From Palaeococcus pacificus DY20341 (GTDB taxonomy: Archaea; Methanobacteriota_B; Thermococci; Thermococcales; Thermococcaceae): DNA of 64,000 nucleotides. Position 1 is the first letter of the stretch, and every line of letters starts with the position of its first letter. Below the pieces are notes generated by a model. It saw nothing but the letters and a program-made list of their open reading frames with translations. It was not told where the DNA came from and did not search any database. Position numbers and translations under genes: made by a program. Shown piece by piece: positions 1 through 8,338 of the stretch. The stretch lies in the NCBI RefSeq assembly GCF_000725425.1, contig NZ_CP006019.1, positions 1,586,480 through 1,650,479 of the forward strand. The letters run 5' to 3'.

Positions 1-141
1 AGCTTCCGTTATCTCGTTCCAAAGCCTTTGTCTTGTATTAAACTCTTCTACCAATATATCCCTCCCCTGCCTCAGAACTCTCTCTGCCGGTCTTAGGAGA
101 GCTTTAATGCATGAAATATCTCCTTCGTCAAAGATCACCAT
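1..141 (-). CDS. Partial hypothetical protein (N-terminal 47 codons)
   Basis: The reading frame is open from an ATG at 141 to the left edge of the window, so only the N-terminus (MVIFDEGDISCIKAL...) is visible. The start is supported by a GGTGA Shine-Dalgarno 5 nt upstream. That site lies in the 9 bases between this start and the stop codon of the preceding gene (151-738), so the two are probably cotranscribed. The visible part is charged and probably helical, and contains no motif I recognise. Function unknown. Confidence 0.6.
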   Translation of the reverse strand, partial: MVIFDEGDISCIKALLRPAERVLRQGRDILVEEFNTRQRLWNEITEA

Positions 142-150
142 AGAATCACC

Positions 151-738
151 TCATAGCAGTAATGAAAGCTCCTCCCGGAGCTTTTTAGCCATATACTCAA
201 CTACTTCTCCATACCCCACAAGCGAAATGACTATCTGGGTCTCATTAGTGCTTTTTTCATCTATTTCTATCCTAATCTCAACCCTTCCCTTTTTTGTGTA
301 TGCTCCGTAAGTCATTGAGAGGTCATCTGAAGAAACGTAATATGCATTGCATTTGGATAGGATGTATCTAAGCAGCTTTCGCACAATCTGAGGATTTTCG
401 TTCGTTATATACTCCAATTCTACTTTGTTAGGAGCCACTTTTGACTTTAGGTCTTCTTTTTTAACGTGGTACACTTCGACTTTATCTGACGAAGGAGGGT
501 CAAGTTTTGACAGAAGCTCTTCAGCAAATTCGGAAACATTTTCTGTATCGATTATGAAGGTAATACCCCTTAGCTTTGAAATCTCGGCCCTTTCCGACCA
601 CTTTTCAAGGAGGTATTCGATACGCTTTCTCTCAGCGTCGTTTCCATAGCTAATAATAAAGAGATGCGGCATCGGAATTTTCACCTCGTTTGGTTTTTTG
701 AACACTTGCTCTCTTCCAAGGTGTTTCTGCTTTTGCAT
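151..738 (-). CDS. Conserved hypothetical protein
   Basis: A 195-aa soluble protein with no signal peptide or membrane segment. I do not recognise a family. It has alternating beta and alpha stretches (for example PHLFIISYGND near residue 24 and GITFIIDTENVSEF near residue 58) and a conserved-looking C-terminal half. No Shine-Dalgarno precedes the ATG. A TATA box (TTTATATG, minus strand, about 759-766) begins 28 nt upstream, so the transcript is probably leaderless and starts at or next to the ATG. It is the first gene of an operon continuing into the partial gene at the window edge. A CCATTTTGCC element at 772-781 lies just upstream of the TATA box, as in three other promoters of this window. 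Confidence 0.7.
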   Translation of the reverse strand: MQKQKHLGREQVFKKPNEVKIPMPHLFIISYGNDAERKRIEYLLEKWSERAEISKLRGITFIIDTENVSEFAEELLSKLDPPSSDKVEVYHVKKEDLKSKVAPNKVELEYITNENPQIVRKLLRYILSKCNAYYVSSDDLSMTYGAYTKKGRVEIRIEIDEKSTNETQIVISLVGYGEVVEYMAKKLREELSLLL

Positions 739-771
739 ATATTACTGCATTTGTGGAACATATAAAGTTTT

Positions 772-781
772 CGGCAAAATG
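772..781 (-). promoter_or_regulatory. Upstream promoter element CCATTTTGCC
   Basis: On the minus strand CCATTTTGCC ends 6 bp before the TATA box of the gene at 151-738. It resembles the TCATTTTTGCCC elements at 9462-9473 and 18974-18985 and the CCATTTTTGTCC element at 3881-3892, which have the same spacing to their TATA boxes. Position and spacing are seen; an activator-binding role is inferred. Confidence 0.4.
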
Positions 782-894
782 GAGAAAATCTAATTTCTCC
801 ATATAGTGAAGTCAACATTAGTTGGATCATTTGGATAATGAATTCATCATAAATGGAACATTCGTAAGTTCAAAAGATGGGAGGGGAGAGGAGT

Positions 895-1275
895 TTAAAC
901 CCTATCAACAACCCTCTTTACTATCTCCTCAACCTGCTCGGCGACTTTCAGTAACTTCTCATTTTCTGCCACTTCCATAGCTTTCGTTGGTAGCATGGCA
1001 CTTACGTAAGTTTTTCCGCCTTTAATGTAAACTAAAATATTGCATGGTAAAAATGCCCCGCTGTCATAGTCGATTCCTATGAGCTGACTTGAGAATTTTG
1101 GATTGCATACACCTAAGATGACATACTCCTCCATGTCCAGACCAAGCTTCTCTTTAAACAGCTTATCAACTCTAATCTCGCTGAGCACCCCAAAGCCTTC
1201 CTTTTTGAGCTCTTCTTTGACTTTATCAACAGCTTTTTCAAAGCTCAGATTAGTCTCTTTCTTGTGGACATACAT
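895..1275 (-). CDS. DUF302 family protein (paralogue 1)
   Basis: A 126-aa cytosolic protein of the DUF302 family: an N-terminal helix (SFEKAVDKVKEELKKEGF), then beta strands, with conserved VCNPKFSSQLI and GAFLPCNILVY segments near residues 56-82. The biochemical function of DUF302 is not established; members are often found beside thiol and metal-handling genes. The ATG at 1275 follows GGTGAT with 5 nt spacing. Two further DUF302 paralogues lie at 7603-7989 and 8642-9019. The gene lies downstream of the P-type ATPase operon (stop at 1387), with a gap of about 110 bp. The cysteine in the GALxPC-type motif is shared by all three copies. Confidence 0.85.
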   Translation of the reverse strand: MYVHKKETNLSFEKAVDKVKEELKKEGFGVLSEIRVDKLFKEKLGLDMEEYVILGVCNPKFSSQLIGIDYDSGAFLPCNILVYIKGGKTYVSAMLPTKAMEVAENEKLLKVAEQVEEIVKRVVDRV

Positions 1276-1386
1276 TTCACATCACCTACTTTATTGTTCA
1301 TGTTTACTTCTGATTTGAAAAGCTAATAGGCTTATTATTATCAAAATTGAAAGCAGAAAAGGGCAAAATTTTCAAAAATAAAAAAG

Positions 1387-3477
1387 CTACCTCAAAATCC
1401 TCATCGCGTTGAACACCGCTATCAGCGCAACTCCAACATCTGCAAACACTGCCTCCCACATTGTAGCCTCTCCAAGAATTCCAAGGCTTATGAAAGCCAG
1501 TTTAACCCCAAGGGCAAAGATTATGTTCTGCCACACTATCCTCTGTGTCTTTCTTGCGGTCTTTATGCCCATTGGTAGCTTTGAAGGCTTGTCGTCCATT
1601 ATAACTATGTCAGCCGTCTCTATAGCGGCATCACTTCCTAAAGCACCCATTGCAACTCCTACATCAGCCCTAGCTAAAACCGGCGCATCGTTTATTCCAT
1701 CGCCTACGAAAACTATTGTATCCTTTGGATCCTTTTTCTTTTCAAGCTCTTCAATAACCCTTACTTTGTCTTCTGGTAGCAACTCGGCATAAAACTCGTC
1801 CAATCCTATTTGTCTTGCTATCTCCTCTGCAACATCTTTGTTATCTCCAGTTACCATTACAACCTTTTTAACGCCTAAGCGCTTTAGCTCTCTCACGGCT
1901 TTTGGAGCATCTTCCTTTATCTCGTCAGATATAATTATGTAGCCTGCGTACTTTCCGTTAACGACCACATGAGCGACGGTTCCCTTTACGTGGCATGTAT
2001 CGTGCTCTATATTGAATCTGTGCAATAATCTATCATTTCCAACCATTATTTCAGTTCCATCTATTCTAGCCTTAACGCCGTGACCTGCTATCTCCTCATG
2101 CTCCTTTATTTGAGCTTCGTTGATTTCTTTCCCATAGGCCTCTTTTATCGCCTTTGCAATTGGGTGATTTGAGTGGGCCTCAGCTAAAGCTGCGAACCTC
2201 AAAATCTCCTCTTCACTGAAACCGTTTCTTGTCTCTATTTTTGTAACTTTAAAGACTCCCTTTGTTAGCGTCCCCGTTTTGTCAAAGGCAATGATTGTGG
2301 CTTTGCTAAGCGCATCAAGGAAGTTTGACCCCTTGACGAGTATTCCTTCTCTGGCTGCCTTTCCAATCCCGCCAAAGTAGCCGAGAGGTATTGAAAGCAC
2401 TAGAGCACAAGGGCATGAGATTACCAAGAGGACTAAAGCCCTATATAACCACTCAGAAAAAGGCTCTCCAAAGGCCAGCGGGGGAATTAAAGCAACGAGT
2501 GCAGCTAATCCCACAACCGCCGGGGTGTAGTAGTGAGCGAACTTCGTGATAAACTTCTCTGTTTTAGCTTTCCTTGCACTTGCATTCTCAACAAGCTCCA
2601 AAATCCTTGAAATAGTTGACTCTCTAAGCTCTTTCGTAACTTTGACCGTCAAAAGACCGCTTAAGTTGACCATTCCCGAAAGGATCTCATCTCCTTCCTT
2701 TACTGTTCTTGGCACGCTTTCACCGGTTAATGCTGAAGTATCTACATTTGAGCTTCCTTCCAAAACAATTCCATCCACAGGAACTCTTTCTCCAGGCTTA
2801 ATAACTATAACATCCCCAGCTTTGAGCTCCTCCGGCTTGACTTTAACTATTTTATCTCCAACTTTCAAATTCGCATACTCAGCTTTTAAAGATAGCAATG
2901 CTCTAATTGAGCGCCTCGACCTGTTGACAGCTATGTCTTGGAAGAACTCACCAACGATGTAGAACAGCATAACTCCCACAGCTTCAGGATATTCCCGAAT
3001 TGCAAATGCCCCTAATGTGGCTATAGCTATGAGGAAGTTCTCGTCAAAGACGTTCCCATGGACTGAGTTGATAAAAGCGTTCCTCAACACCTTCCAGCCT
3101 ACTAAAAGGTAGCTCGCAACGAATATTCCAAGCACAAAGGCATTGTCGTAGTTGTAATAGTATCTCAAGAGCATTCCTGCTGTGAAGAGCACGAGCGAAG
3201 GTATTATGAAATAGAGCATCTTCCTTGGGTCTTCGTCGTGATCGTGGTGGTGTCCATGGTCATGGCCGTGGTGATGCTCTTCCTTCTCAATTATCTTAAC
3301 ACCCGGCTCGACCTTTTTCACTATCTCTTTGGCCTTCTCCACGTCGCCCTCAATAACCAGCTCGCTTGTTGTGAAGTTCACCAGCGCAAACTCAAAGCCT
3401 TCTTTTTTCAGCGCTTCCTCGATTTCATAGGCACAGCTAGCACAGTCAAGGCCTTCTAATTTGAGCTTCTTTGGCAT
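1387..3477 (-). CDS. Heavy-metal P1B-type ATPase (Zn/Cd/Pb exporter type)
   Basis: A 696-aa ATP-driven heavy-metal efflux pump in the cytoplasmic membrane. Order of parts: an HMA domain with GLDCASC (residues 9-15), a His-rich linker (about 68-83, ten or more His alternating with Asp and Gly), a pair of TM helices, an actuator domain with TGES (about 252), the SCPC transport motif (about 354-357), the phosphorylation site DKTGTLT (Asp about 399), MVTGDN, the hinge GDGINDAP, and two C-terminal helices. SCPC together with a DVG motif in the last helix (MWEAVFADVGVAL) indicates the P1B-2 (Zn2+/Cd2+/Pb2+) group rather than Cu+. The ATG at 3477 follows GGAGGAG and lies 2 nt after the stop of the ArsR repressor gene, so the two form one metal-responsive operon. 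Confidence 0.93.
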   Translation of the reverse strand: MPKKLKLEGLDCASCAYEIEEALKKEGFEFALVNFTTSELVIEGDVEKAKEIVKKVEPGVKIIEKEEHHHGHDHGHHHDHDEDPRKMLYFIIPSLVLFTAGMLLRYYYNYDNAFVLGIFVASYLLVGWKVLRNAFINSVHGNVFDENFLIAIATLGAFAIREYPEAVGVMLFYIVGEFFQDIAVNRSRRSIRALLSLKAEYANLKVGDKIVKVKPEELKAGDVIVIKPGERVPVDGIVLEGSSNVDTSALTGESVPRTVKEGDEILSGMVNLSGLLTVKVTKELRESTISRILELVENASARKAKTEKFITKFAHYYTPAVVGLAALVALIPPLAFGEPFSEWLYRALVLLVISCPCALVLSIPLGYFGGIGKAAREGILVKGSNFLDALSKATIIAFDKTGTLTKGVFKVTKIETRNGFSEEEILRFAALAEAHSNHPIAKAIKEAYGKEINEAQIKEHEEIAGHGVKARIDGTEIMVGNDRLLHRFNIEHDTCHVKGTVAHVVVNGKYAGYIIISDEIKEDAPKAVRELKRLGVKKVVMVTGDNKDVAEEIARQIGLDEFYAELLPEDKVRVIEELEKKKDPKDTIVFVGDGINDAPVLARADVGVAMGALGSDAAIETADIVIMDDKPSKLPMGIKTARKTQRIVWQNIIFALGVKLAFISLGILGEATMWEAVFADVGVALIAVFNAMRILR

Positions 3478-3479
3478 GC

Positions 3480-3827
3480 TCACTCCTCCATGTGCTTAAG
3501 TGCAACCTTCAAAATCTCCCTTATGTGCTCGTCATCTAAGCTGTAGAAAACGTTCTTTCCGTCTTTTCTATACGTGACGATTTTTCTATCCTTCAAAATC
3601 CTAAGCTGGTGAGAGATCGCGGAAACCGAAAGCCCAGTGATATTGGATAAGTCACATGTGCAGAGCTCATCCTCCAGCAGAGCGAAGAGTATCTTAAGCC
3701 TTGTGGGGTTGCCTAAGGCGTCAAAGAAGTCGGAAACTTCAAGGATTGTCTCCTCCTCAGGCAGCTTTTTCTTAGCTTCGAGGATTTTATCCAAATGCTC
3801 TTCGTAAACTTTACATATCTCTGTCAT
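3480..3827 (-). CDS. ArsR/SmtB-family metal-sensing repressor
   Basis: A 115-aa winged-helix repressor. It contains the ArsR core FFDALGNPTRLKILFALL, the CadC-like metal-site motif ELCTCDL in the helix before the recognition helix, and the recognition helix SVSAISHQLRILKDRKIV. A GAGGTGAT Shine-Dalgarno 5 nt upstream sets the start at ATG 3827; an ATG 33 nt further upstream exists but would put coding sequence into the operator. It is the first gene of the operon with the P1B ATPase. By family knowledge it should leave its operator when Zn, Cd or Pb binds the Cys pair, and the 24-bp palindrome at 3841-3864 is the obvious target, which implies autoregulation. Confidence 0.92.
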   Translation of the reverse strand: MTEICKVYEEHLDKILEAKKKLPEEETILEVSDFFDALGNPTRLKILFALLEDELCTCDLSNITGLSVSAISHQLRILKDRKIVTYRKDGKNVFYSLDDEHIREILKVALKHMEE

Positions 3828-3840
3828 TTTTATCACCTCT

Positions 3841-3874
3841 ACATTTGAGCAATTGTGCAAATGTTCTTATAAAT
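3841..3874 (-). promoter_or_regulatory. Promoter and ArsR-type operator of the metal-efflux operon
   Basis: Positions 3841-3864 form a 24-bp palindrome whose arms begin ACATTTG and end CAAATGT; 10 of 12 base pairs are symmetric. It lies directly downstream of a TATA box (TTTATAAG on the minus strand, about 3867-3874) and covers the expected transcription start. Shape and position match the SmtB/CadC-type 12-2-12 operator, so bound repressor should block initiation. Confidence 0.8.
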
Positions 3875-3880
3875 GTTACT

Positions 3881-3892
3881 GGACAAAAATGG
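3881..3892 (-). promoter_or_regulatory. Upstream promoter element CCATTTTTGTCC
   Basis: The element lies 6-7 bp upstream of the TATA box of the ArsR/P-type ATPase operon. It differs at two positions from the identical elements at 9462-9473 and 18974-18985. The sequence and spacing are seen; the binding factor is unknown. Confidence 0.4.
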
Positions 3893-3920
3893 ATAGGGAA
3901 TAAGAAAGAGGGCCTGAGAG

Positions 3921-4511
3921 TTATTCCGCAGGCCTTCCAAGAGGGAAGATATATAGGGGATCTCCTTCAACATCAATTACCTTCTTGACCTCCTCGTCTC
4001 GAAAAGCCCCAACTGCGACAGTTCCAAGGCCTAAAGCCGTTGCTTGGAGGTAAATATTTTGTCCCATGTGACCGGCATCGATGTGCACATACCTTACTCC
4101 TCTTTCACCATACCTGCTCGTGGTTCTTTCATAGTGGGCAACTATCACAATGTTCACTGGAGCGGTAGCAACACACTTCTGTCCGAGACATGCACGAGCG
4201 AGCTCTTCTCTTAAATCTCCCTTTCGAATAAGCTTTAGAACATGCTTCTTCCCATCATAATGGTATAACCCGGGATCAAGGCCCTCAACACTGCTCACAA
4301 CGGTGTATACTTCAAAAGGATACCTTGCACCCGCACTTGGAGAGGTTCTCTTTCCCCAGATATTTATTCCATAAGCCGCCCAGAGAACTTGAGAGAGCTC
4401 ACCAAGGGTTAATGGTTCTGAGGTATATCTTCTAATGCTCTTTCTCCTGTATATCGCTTCCTCAAGACTAATTTCCCCTTTAATTCTCGGTTCTGGTAGT
4501 TTAATCTCCAT
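3921..4511 (-). CDS. SagB-type nitroreductase family protein (FMN oxidoreductase)
   Basis: A 196-aa soluble flavin oxidoreductase of the nitroreductase/SagB-type dehydrogenase family. Recognisable segments are the FMN-phosphate motif RRKSIRRYTSEPLTL near residues 23-37, LWAAYGI, SAGARYPFEVYTVV near residues 58-71, and the C-terminal GLGTVAVGAFRDEEV. The substrate is not predictable. The ATG at 4511 follows GGGTGAT. It lies 41 bp downstream of the stop of the DMT permease on the same strand and may be cotranscribed with it. There is no neighbouring peptide-cyclodehydratase gene, so a role in peptide azole formation is not supported. Confidence 0.85.
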   Translation of the reverse strand: MEIKLPEPRIKGEISLEEAIYRRKSIRRYTSEPLTLGELSQVLWAAYGINIWGKRTSPSAGARYPFEVYTVVSSVEGLDPGLYHYDGKKHVLKLIRKGDLREELARACLGQKCVATAPVNIVIVAHYERTTSRYGERGVRYVHIDAGHMGQNIYLQATALGLGTVAVGAFRDEEVKKVIDVEGDPLYIFPLGRPAE

Positions 4512-4552
4512 ATTATCACCCAGAAATTAATGAGCGTTTTTTCACATAAGGT

Positions 4553-5455
4553 TTACTCTAAAGATAACAAATACACCCCAAAGAACATCAAAATGCCGAA
4601 AAATGCTTTAGCTGCTGTGAAGCTCTCTCCAAGGATTAGAAAAGCAAAGAGAGCACCGATTAGTGAGGAAGTTGAGAAAATTGCCCCCGTTTTCATAGCC
4701 CCAATTTCCCTCAAGGCGAATAGGAACAGCACGATGGAAAAGCCTATGCTGAAGGCACCGACCGTTAATACATATGGAAGGCTTTGAAGTGGGATGTAGA
4801 AAGGAATTCCAATTAGAGAAGCCAGAATTAATAACGCGCTCCCTCCAAACAGCCCTTTTAGTGAAGTTACCAAAAGCAGATCCCTCTTAACGCTTAGCAA
4901 CTTGCTCAAATTATTGTCTATCGCCCATGAAAGGCCTGCTAAAATTATTAAAATGTTCCCAAGGATGCCTTTGCTCAGCTCTACTTCCCTAAAGTTTTCT
5001 GTTGAGATCACAACGGCTCCAATTAAGATTAAGAGAATTCCGATAATGCTTCTTCTTGAGGCTTTTTCTTTAAAGACTAAAAGGGCTATTAAAACAGTGA
5101 ACAGCGTCTCGGTGTTGAGTAAGAGGGATGCATTAACAGCTGTTGTCTTATTCAAGCCAAACATGAACGAAAGAGGTGCCAAGAAAGATCCAAAAAGTAC
5201 TATAAAAGCCAATAGCAAGAGGTCTCGCCTTGAGAAGTATTCTTGGGTTTTAACTTTAAATTCAAGCCTTTCGAGGATTTTATCCTTAAGTGGTGTAAAG
5301 CGAAGGAGCATTAAAACTATCCCCGCCGTTAGATAAATGCTTCCCGCTATTATCATTGGATGAACATTTCTAAGGGCGATTTTATTCAGCGTCGAGCTTA
5401 TTCCAAAGAGCAGAGCAGCTAAAACTGCACTCACATAGCCATAGTGATGTGTCAT
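4553..5455 (-). CDS. EamA/DMT superfamily permease
   Basis: A 300-aa integral membrane protein with about ten hydrophobic helices arranged as two EamA repeats (residues about 5-150 and 160-298). The first begins YVSAVLAALLFGISSTLNKIA; the second has LSWAIDNNLSKLL. The family exports or imports small metabolites; the substrate is unknown. No Shine-Dalgarno precedes the ATG, but a TATA box (GTTTATAAC, minus strand, about 5478-5486) begins about 30 nt upstream, which suggests leaderless transcription. Upstream on the same strand is a small membrane protein gene (5557-5814). Confidence 0.85.
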   Translation of the reverse strand: MTHHYGYVSAVLAALLFGISSTLNKIALRNVHPMIIAGSIYLTAGIVLMLLRFTPLKDKILERLEFKVKTQEYFSRRDLLLLAFIVLFGSFLAPLSFMFGLNKTTAVNASLLLNTETLFTVLIALLVFKEKASRRSIIGILLILIGAVVISTENFREVELSKGILGNILIILAGLSWAIDNNLSKLLSVKRDLLLVTSLKGLFGGSALLILASLIGIPFYIPLQSLPYVLTVGAFSIGFSIVLFLFALREIGAMKTGAIFSTSSLIGALFAFLILGESFTAAKAFFGILMFFGVYLLSLE

Positions 5456-5556
5456 GATGAGGAATACAAAAGAGGAGGTTATAAACGTATTTCACACAAA
5501 ACGGAAAGAGATAGCACGAGATAGCATTATTCAGGCAACTATGTCCATAGCTCCTT

Positions 5557-5814
5557 CTAAGAGGCAATATGTCGTTTGGTGGAGAATAGGAGGATGGACA
5601 TATAAGCGCCAAGGCTTACTAAAGAAACCAGCACTCCCAGCCTGACTACGTTATTAAGAAAGAATAACCTGTCAATCACATTAAAAATTAACCCCGGGAG
5701 GATTAATGTTAAGATGGTTGAAATTAAGGCCGAATGGTAAGAGTTAAATTCTCTCTTAAACCCCCAGAAGACGATTAACAAAAAACTGAAGGATATGAAG
5801 TAATCAACCATCAT
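5557..5814 (-). CDS. Small hydrophobic membrane protein, unknown
   Basis: An 85-aa protein made of about three hydrophobic helices (FISFSFLLIVFWGF near the N-terminus, ALISTILTLILPGLIF in the middle, LGVLVSLVSLGAYMSILLF at the end). No family recognised. A TATA box (TTTATAAG, minus strand, 5846-5853) lies about 38 nt upstream of the chosen ATG, which supports a real transcript. A GGCGAT sequence precedes the tandem ATG ATG. It sits upstream of the DMT permease, which has its own TATA box. Coding is likely but not proven. Confidence 0.5.
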   Translation of the reverse strand: MMVDYFISFSFLLIVFWGFKREFNSYHSALISTILTLILPGLIFNVIDRLFFLNNVVRLGVLVSLVSLGAYMSILLFSTKRHIAS

Positions 5815-6011
5815 AATATCGCCGTCCAATATACTGTTTTAAAATCTTATAAAATTTTCGCCCCAGCGTCGTAAACACCGCCATGTAATTAGACAAGAGA
5901 AAAAAGAGAGAGTAAAGCAATATGGAGTGTTCAGCATTAACTAGCTGCAGTGTTCTCGTACGCGAAAATATTAAAATATCTTTATTTTACTAATAATATT
6001 GGGAAGCGCCC

Positions 6012-6896
6012 ATGGCTAATCACGCAATAAAGACCCACCGCTTGACCAAACGCTATGGAGCAACGCTAGCACTCGACTCTTTAAGCTTCAGCGTAGGGCG
6101 AAATAGAATAATTGGACTAATAGGACCAAATGGGGCTGGAAAGACGACTTTAATAAAAATTTTAACTACTCAGCTCAAGCCTACATCAGGGGAAGCCTAC
6201 GTTCTGGGCTATGAATTGGAGAAGAGCATTGAAATAAGGAAGAGGATTTCCCTTCTGCCCCAGGAAGTCAAAGCTCATTTCTACACCCTCACGCCTTTTG
6301 AGTACATCTACCACTACCTTAGAATGCGCGGGCTGAAGAGGGGAGAGGCAAAAGAAAAAGCCCGCGAAGCTGTGAGAGAATTCAACATAAACTATGCCGA
6401 CAAGCTAATGGTAGAGCTCTCGGGTGGGATGGTTAGAAAAGCGCTGGTTGCTATGATCCTTTCCTTCAACGCTGAGCTGTACTTCTTGGACGAGCCTACA
6501 GTTGGCTTAGACCCCTCGGCGAGGTTCGAACTCTGGCAGATTTTAAGGGAAAAGGCCAAAAGCTCAACGATTTTCCTAACTAGTCATTATATAGATGAGG
6601 TCTCAAAGGTTTGTGATGAGGTAATTCTGCTTAACAAGCAGATATTACTTCAAGGAAAGCCCGAAGAGATCGTAAAGCACTATTTGCCGCGCTTTAGGAA
6701 GAAAGTTGTGCTATTTGAGTACGCGGATGTAGGAGAATATGCGGTCAAAAAAGCCGGGAAATACATTTTTGTTTACCCACAAAACGAGAGCGAGCTTGAA
6801 GAACTCACAAAATCGCTCATCTCCAGAGGAGTGCCCTTTAAAATTGAGGAACTTACAATTGAAGACCTGTTTCTGCTGGGGTGGGCGAATGATTAG
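6012..6896 (+). CDS. ABC transporter ATP-binding subunit (ABC-2 exporter type)
   Basis: A 294-aa ATPase of a DrrA/CcmA-like ABC-2 exporter. Visible motifs: Walker A GPNGAGKTTLIKIL (about residues 38-51), Q-loop LPQEVK, signature LSGGMVRKA, Walker B LYFLDEPTVGLDP, and H-loop TSHYIDE. The C-terminal 70 residues form the usual accessory domain. The ATG lies in GCGCCCATGGCT. Its end overlaps the start of the permease gene by 8 bp, so the two are translationally coupled. The substrate is unknown. The AT-rich stretch 5960-6000 upstream contains TATA-like sequences. Confidence 0.92.
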   Translation: MANHAIKTHRLTKRYGATLALDSLSFSVGRNRIIGLIGPNGAGKTTLIKILTTQLKPTSGEAYVLGYELEKSIEIRKRISLLPQEVKAHFYTLTPFEYIYHYLRMRGLKRGEAKEKAREAVREFNINYADKLMVELSGGMVRKALVAMILSFNAELYFLDEPTVGLDPSARFELWQILREKAKSSTIFLTSHYIDEVSKVCDEVILLNKQILLQGKPEEIVKHYLPRFRKKVVLFEYADVGEYAVKKAGKYIFVYPQNESELEELTKSLISRGVPFKIEELTIEDLFLLGWAND

Positions 6897-7596
6897 CGTA
6901 ATCGAGTACTACGCCAAAGCTCTCACGAAGAGTAGAGCCTCACTGATAAGCTTCGCCATTAGACCGCTCTCCTTCATATTCCTCCTGACCGTCGTGAGCG
7001 GTGGAAAGCTTTTCCCAACAGCACTCATTGGGGGAATGATCAGCTTTGTCACAGGCATTGGAATAGCAGACTTGGCCATAGAGATAGCAGGAATGAAAAC
7101 GCGCTCAAAGTTTTATGATATACTCTCAACTCTTCCAGTGCATCCGCTGAAGCTCGGCCTTGGAATTTCAGTAGGGATGAGCATTCCCGCGCTGCCTTAC
7201 TTAGTCGTTCTCATCGTTACTTTAACCTACGTGAGGGGACTTTCCCTCTTGAAAATAGCCCAAATAATCCTTCTCTTAGCGTTTTTATGGCTTTGGGGTG
7301 TTTTCGTTGGACTCTACATAGGTGTGAAGCTCAAGGAGCCGATAGTTATAATGAGGGTTTCGAACATAACTCTAACAGCTTTAACGATCTTTGCCCCAGT
7401 TTACTACCCCATTGAAGTTCTCCCAAGCTTTGCCCACAAAATTATTCTCCTTTTGCCGACGGCAAGCTGTGCATACCTAGTTCGCTCACTCTATGAGCCC
7501 TTAAGTGAGTGGAAAATCGCTTTAGCGAGCTTAACGCTGTGGACTTTGCTTTTTGGAGTTTTGGCCTTTAGGGATGGGATTTTCAAAGAAGAATAA
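6889..7596 (+). CDS. ABC-2 type transporter permease
   Basis: A 235-aa membrane subunit with about six hydrophobic helices; it begins MISVIEYYAKALTKSRASLISF. The ATG at 6889 is preceded by GGGGTGG inside the end of the ATPase gene and overlaps it by 8 bp, which is why I prefer it over a longer upstream frame that would run antiparallel to the ATPase C-terminus. It pairs with the upstream ATPase to form an exporter of unknown substrate. It converges with the DUF302 gene at 7603. Confidence 0.88.
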   Translation: MISVIEYYAKALTKSRASLISFAIRPLSFIFLLTVVSGGKLFPTALIGGMISFVTGIGIADLAIEIAGMKTRSKFYDILSTLPVHPLKLGLGISVGMSIPALPYLVVLIVTLTYVRGLSLLKIAQIILLLAFLWLWGVFVGLYIGVKLKEPIVIMRVSNITLTALTIFAPVYYPIEVLPSFAHKIILLLPTASCAYLVRSLYEPLSEWKIALASLTLWTLLFGVLAFRDGIFKEE

Positions 7597-7602
7597 AAAA
7601 AG

Positions 7603-7989
7603 TCAGCTAGCCACCATATCAACGGCTTGCTTAAGTTGCTCCTCAGCCGTTTTTATGTACTCCACAACCTCTTCGCCGGCAAAGCTTAGCGTTTTCGTTG
7701 GAAGCTCAACGCCAATACAGCAGGCCTTTTCGCCATCGGAGTATATGAAAGCGTGACAAGGAACTAATGCCCCGATGTCTTTGTTCATCTTCATGAGCTC
7801 ATAAACGTATTTCGGGTGGCAGATGAAGAGTATCTTATAAGGTGGAACATCGATATTGAGCTTCATCTTGACCTTCTTGCTCGGCATGACTTCGCCAACG
7901 ACCTTTAAGCCGACTTTTTCGATGGCATCTTTAAACTTTCTCTCTGCTTCTTCAAAGTCCAGACTAACCTGTTTAACGTATTTGTGCAT
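7603..7989 (-). CDS. DUF302 family protein (paralogue 2)
   Basis: A 128-aa DUF302 protein beginning MHKYVKQVSLDFEEAERKF. It has the family core ILFICHPKYVYELMKMN, GALVPCHAFIYSDGE and a CCIGVELPTKTLSF segment, so it carries an extra CC pair. The ATG at 7989 follows GGGGTGA with good spacing; an ATG 42 nt upstream has no such site. Function is not established for the family. It stands alone between the ABC exporter and the YHS/HMA mini-proteins. Confidence 0.85.
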   Translation of the reverse strand: MHKYVKQVSLDFEEAERKFKDAIEKVGLKVVGEVMPSKKVKMKLNIDVPPYKILFICHPKYVYELMKMNKDIGALVPCHAFIYSDGEKACCIGVELPTKTLSFAGEEVVEYIKTAEEQLKQAVDMVAS

Positions 7990-8130
7990 GCTTTTCACCC
8001 CATTCAAGGATTGTCCCATACTTATATGCAAAAATAAGCTTTAAAAAGAGTGCAGTTTAAAACTAAAGGTTTATGAAGGCAGATTTCATGAAAAGAAATT
8101 CACTAATTTACAAGTAAATAAAAAGAAGAG

Positions 8131-8337
8131 TCAGTGGCAGCAGCAACCATGCCTTTTGTGACCGTGTTTGTGCCCATGCTCGTGCTTCATCCCCTCTCCC
8201 TTAACATATTTTTCAGGATTTGATTCAAATTGGGCTTTGCAGTGTGGAGAGCAGAAGTAGTAGACTTTTCCATTATACTCCAGCTTAAGCTCCGTTTCTT
8301 CGCTAACTTCCATTCCACAGACTGGATCAATAGGCAT
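8131..8337 (-). CDS. YHS-domain metal-binding protein with His-rich tail
   Basis: A 68-aa protein that starts MPIDPVCGMEV and consists of a YHS domain (DPVCGM near residue 4 and YYFCSPHCKAQFESNPEKY near residues 27-45). A tail follows, rich in His, Gly and Lys and ending in CCCH. YHS domains are found with heavy-metal and copper handling proteins; the Cys/His ligands suggest metal binding or delivery. The ATG follows GGAGGTGG, which overlaps the end of the HMA gene; only 1 nt separates the two genes, so they form an operon of metallochaperone-like proteins. Confidence 0.85.
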   Translation of the reverse strand: MPIDPVCGMEVSEETELKLEYNGKVYYFCSPHCKAQFESNPEKYVKGEGMKHEHGHKHGHKRHGCCCH

Positions 8338-8338
8338 T

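Noticed and set aside
5478-5486. GTTATAAAC, a match to the SurR half-site pattern GTT-N3-AAC, near the DMT permease start
   Set aside because: It coincides with the TATA box of that gene, and a six-fixed-base motif is expected by chance about fifteen times in a 64-kb window. The gene is not a known SurR target.
5454-5645. A plus-strand open frame of 63 codons over the DMT start and the small membrane gene
   Set aside because: No ribosome site, composition unlike a protein, and it opposes two genes with their own promoters.
8055-8063. GTTTAAAAC (GTT-N3-AAC) upstream of DUF302 paralogue 2
   Set aside because: Single half-site without the second GTT of the extended motif; chance match in AT-rich DNA is likely.
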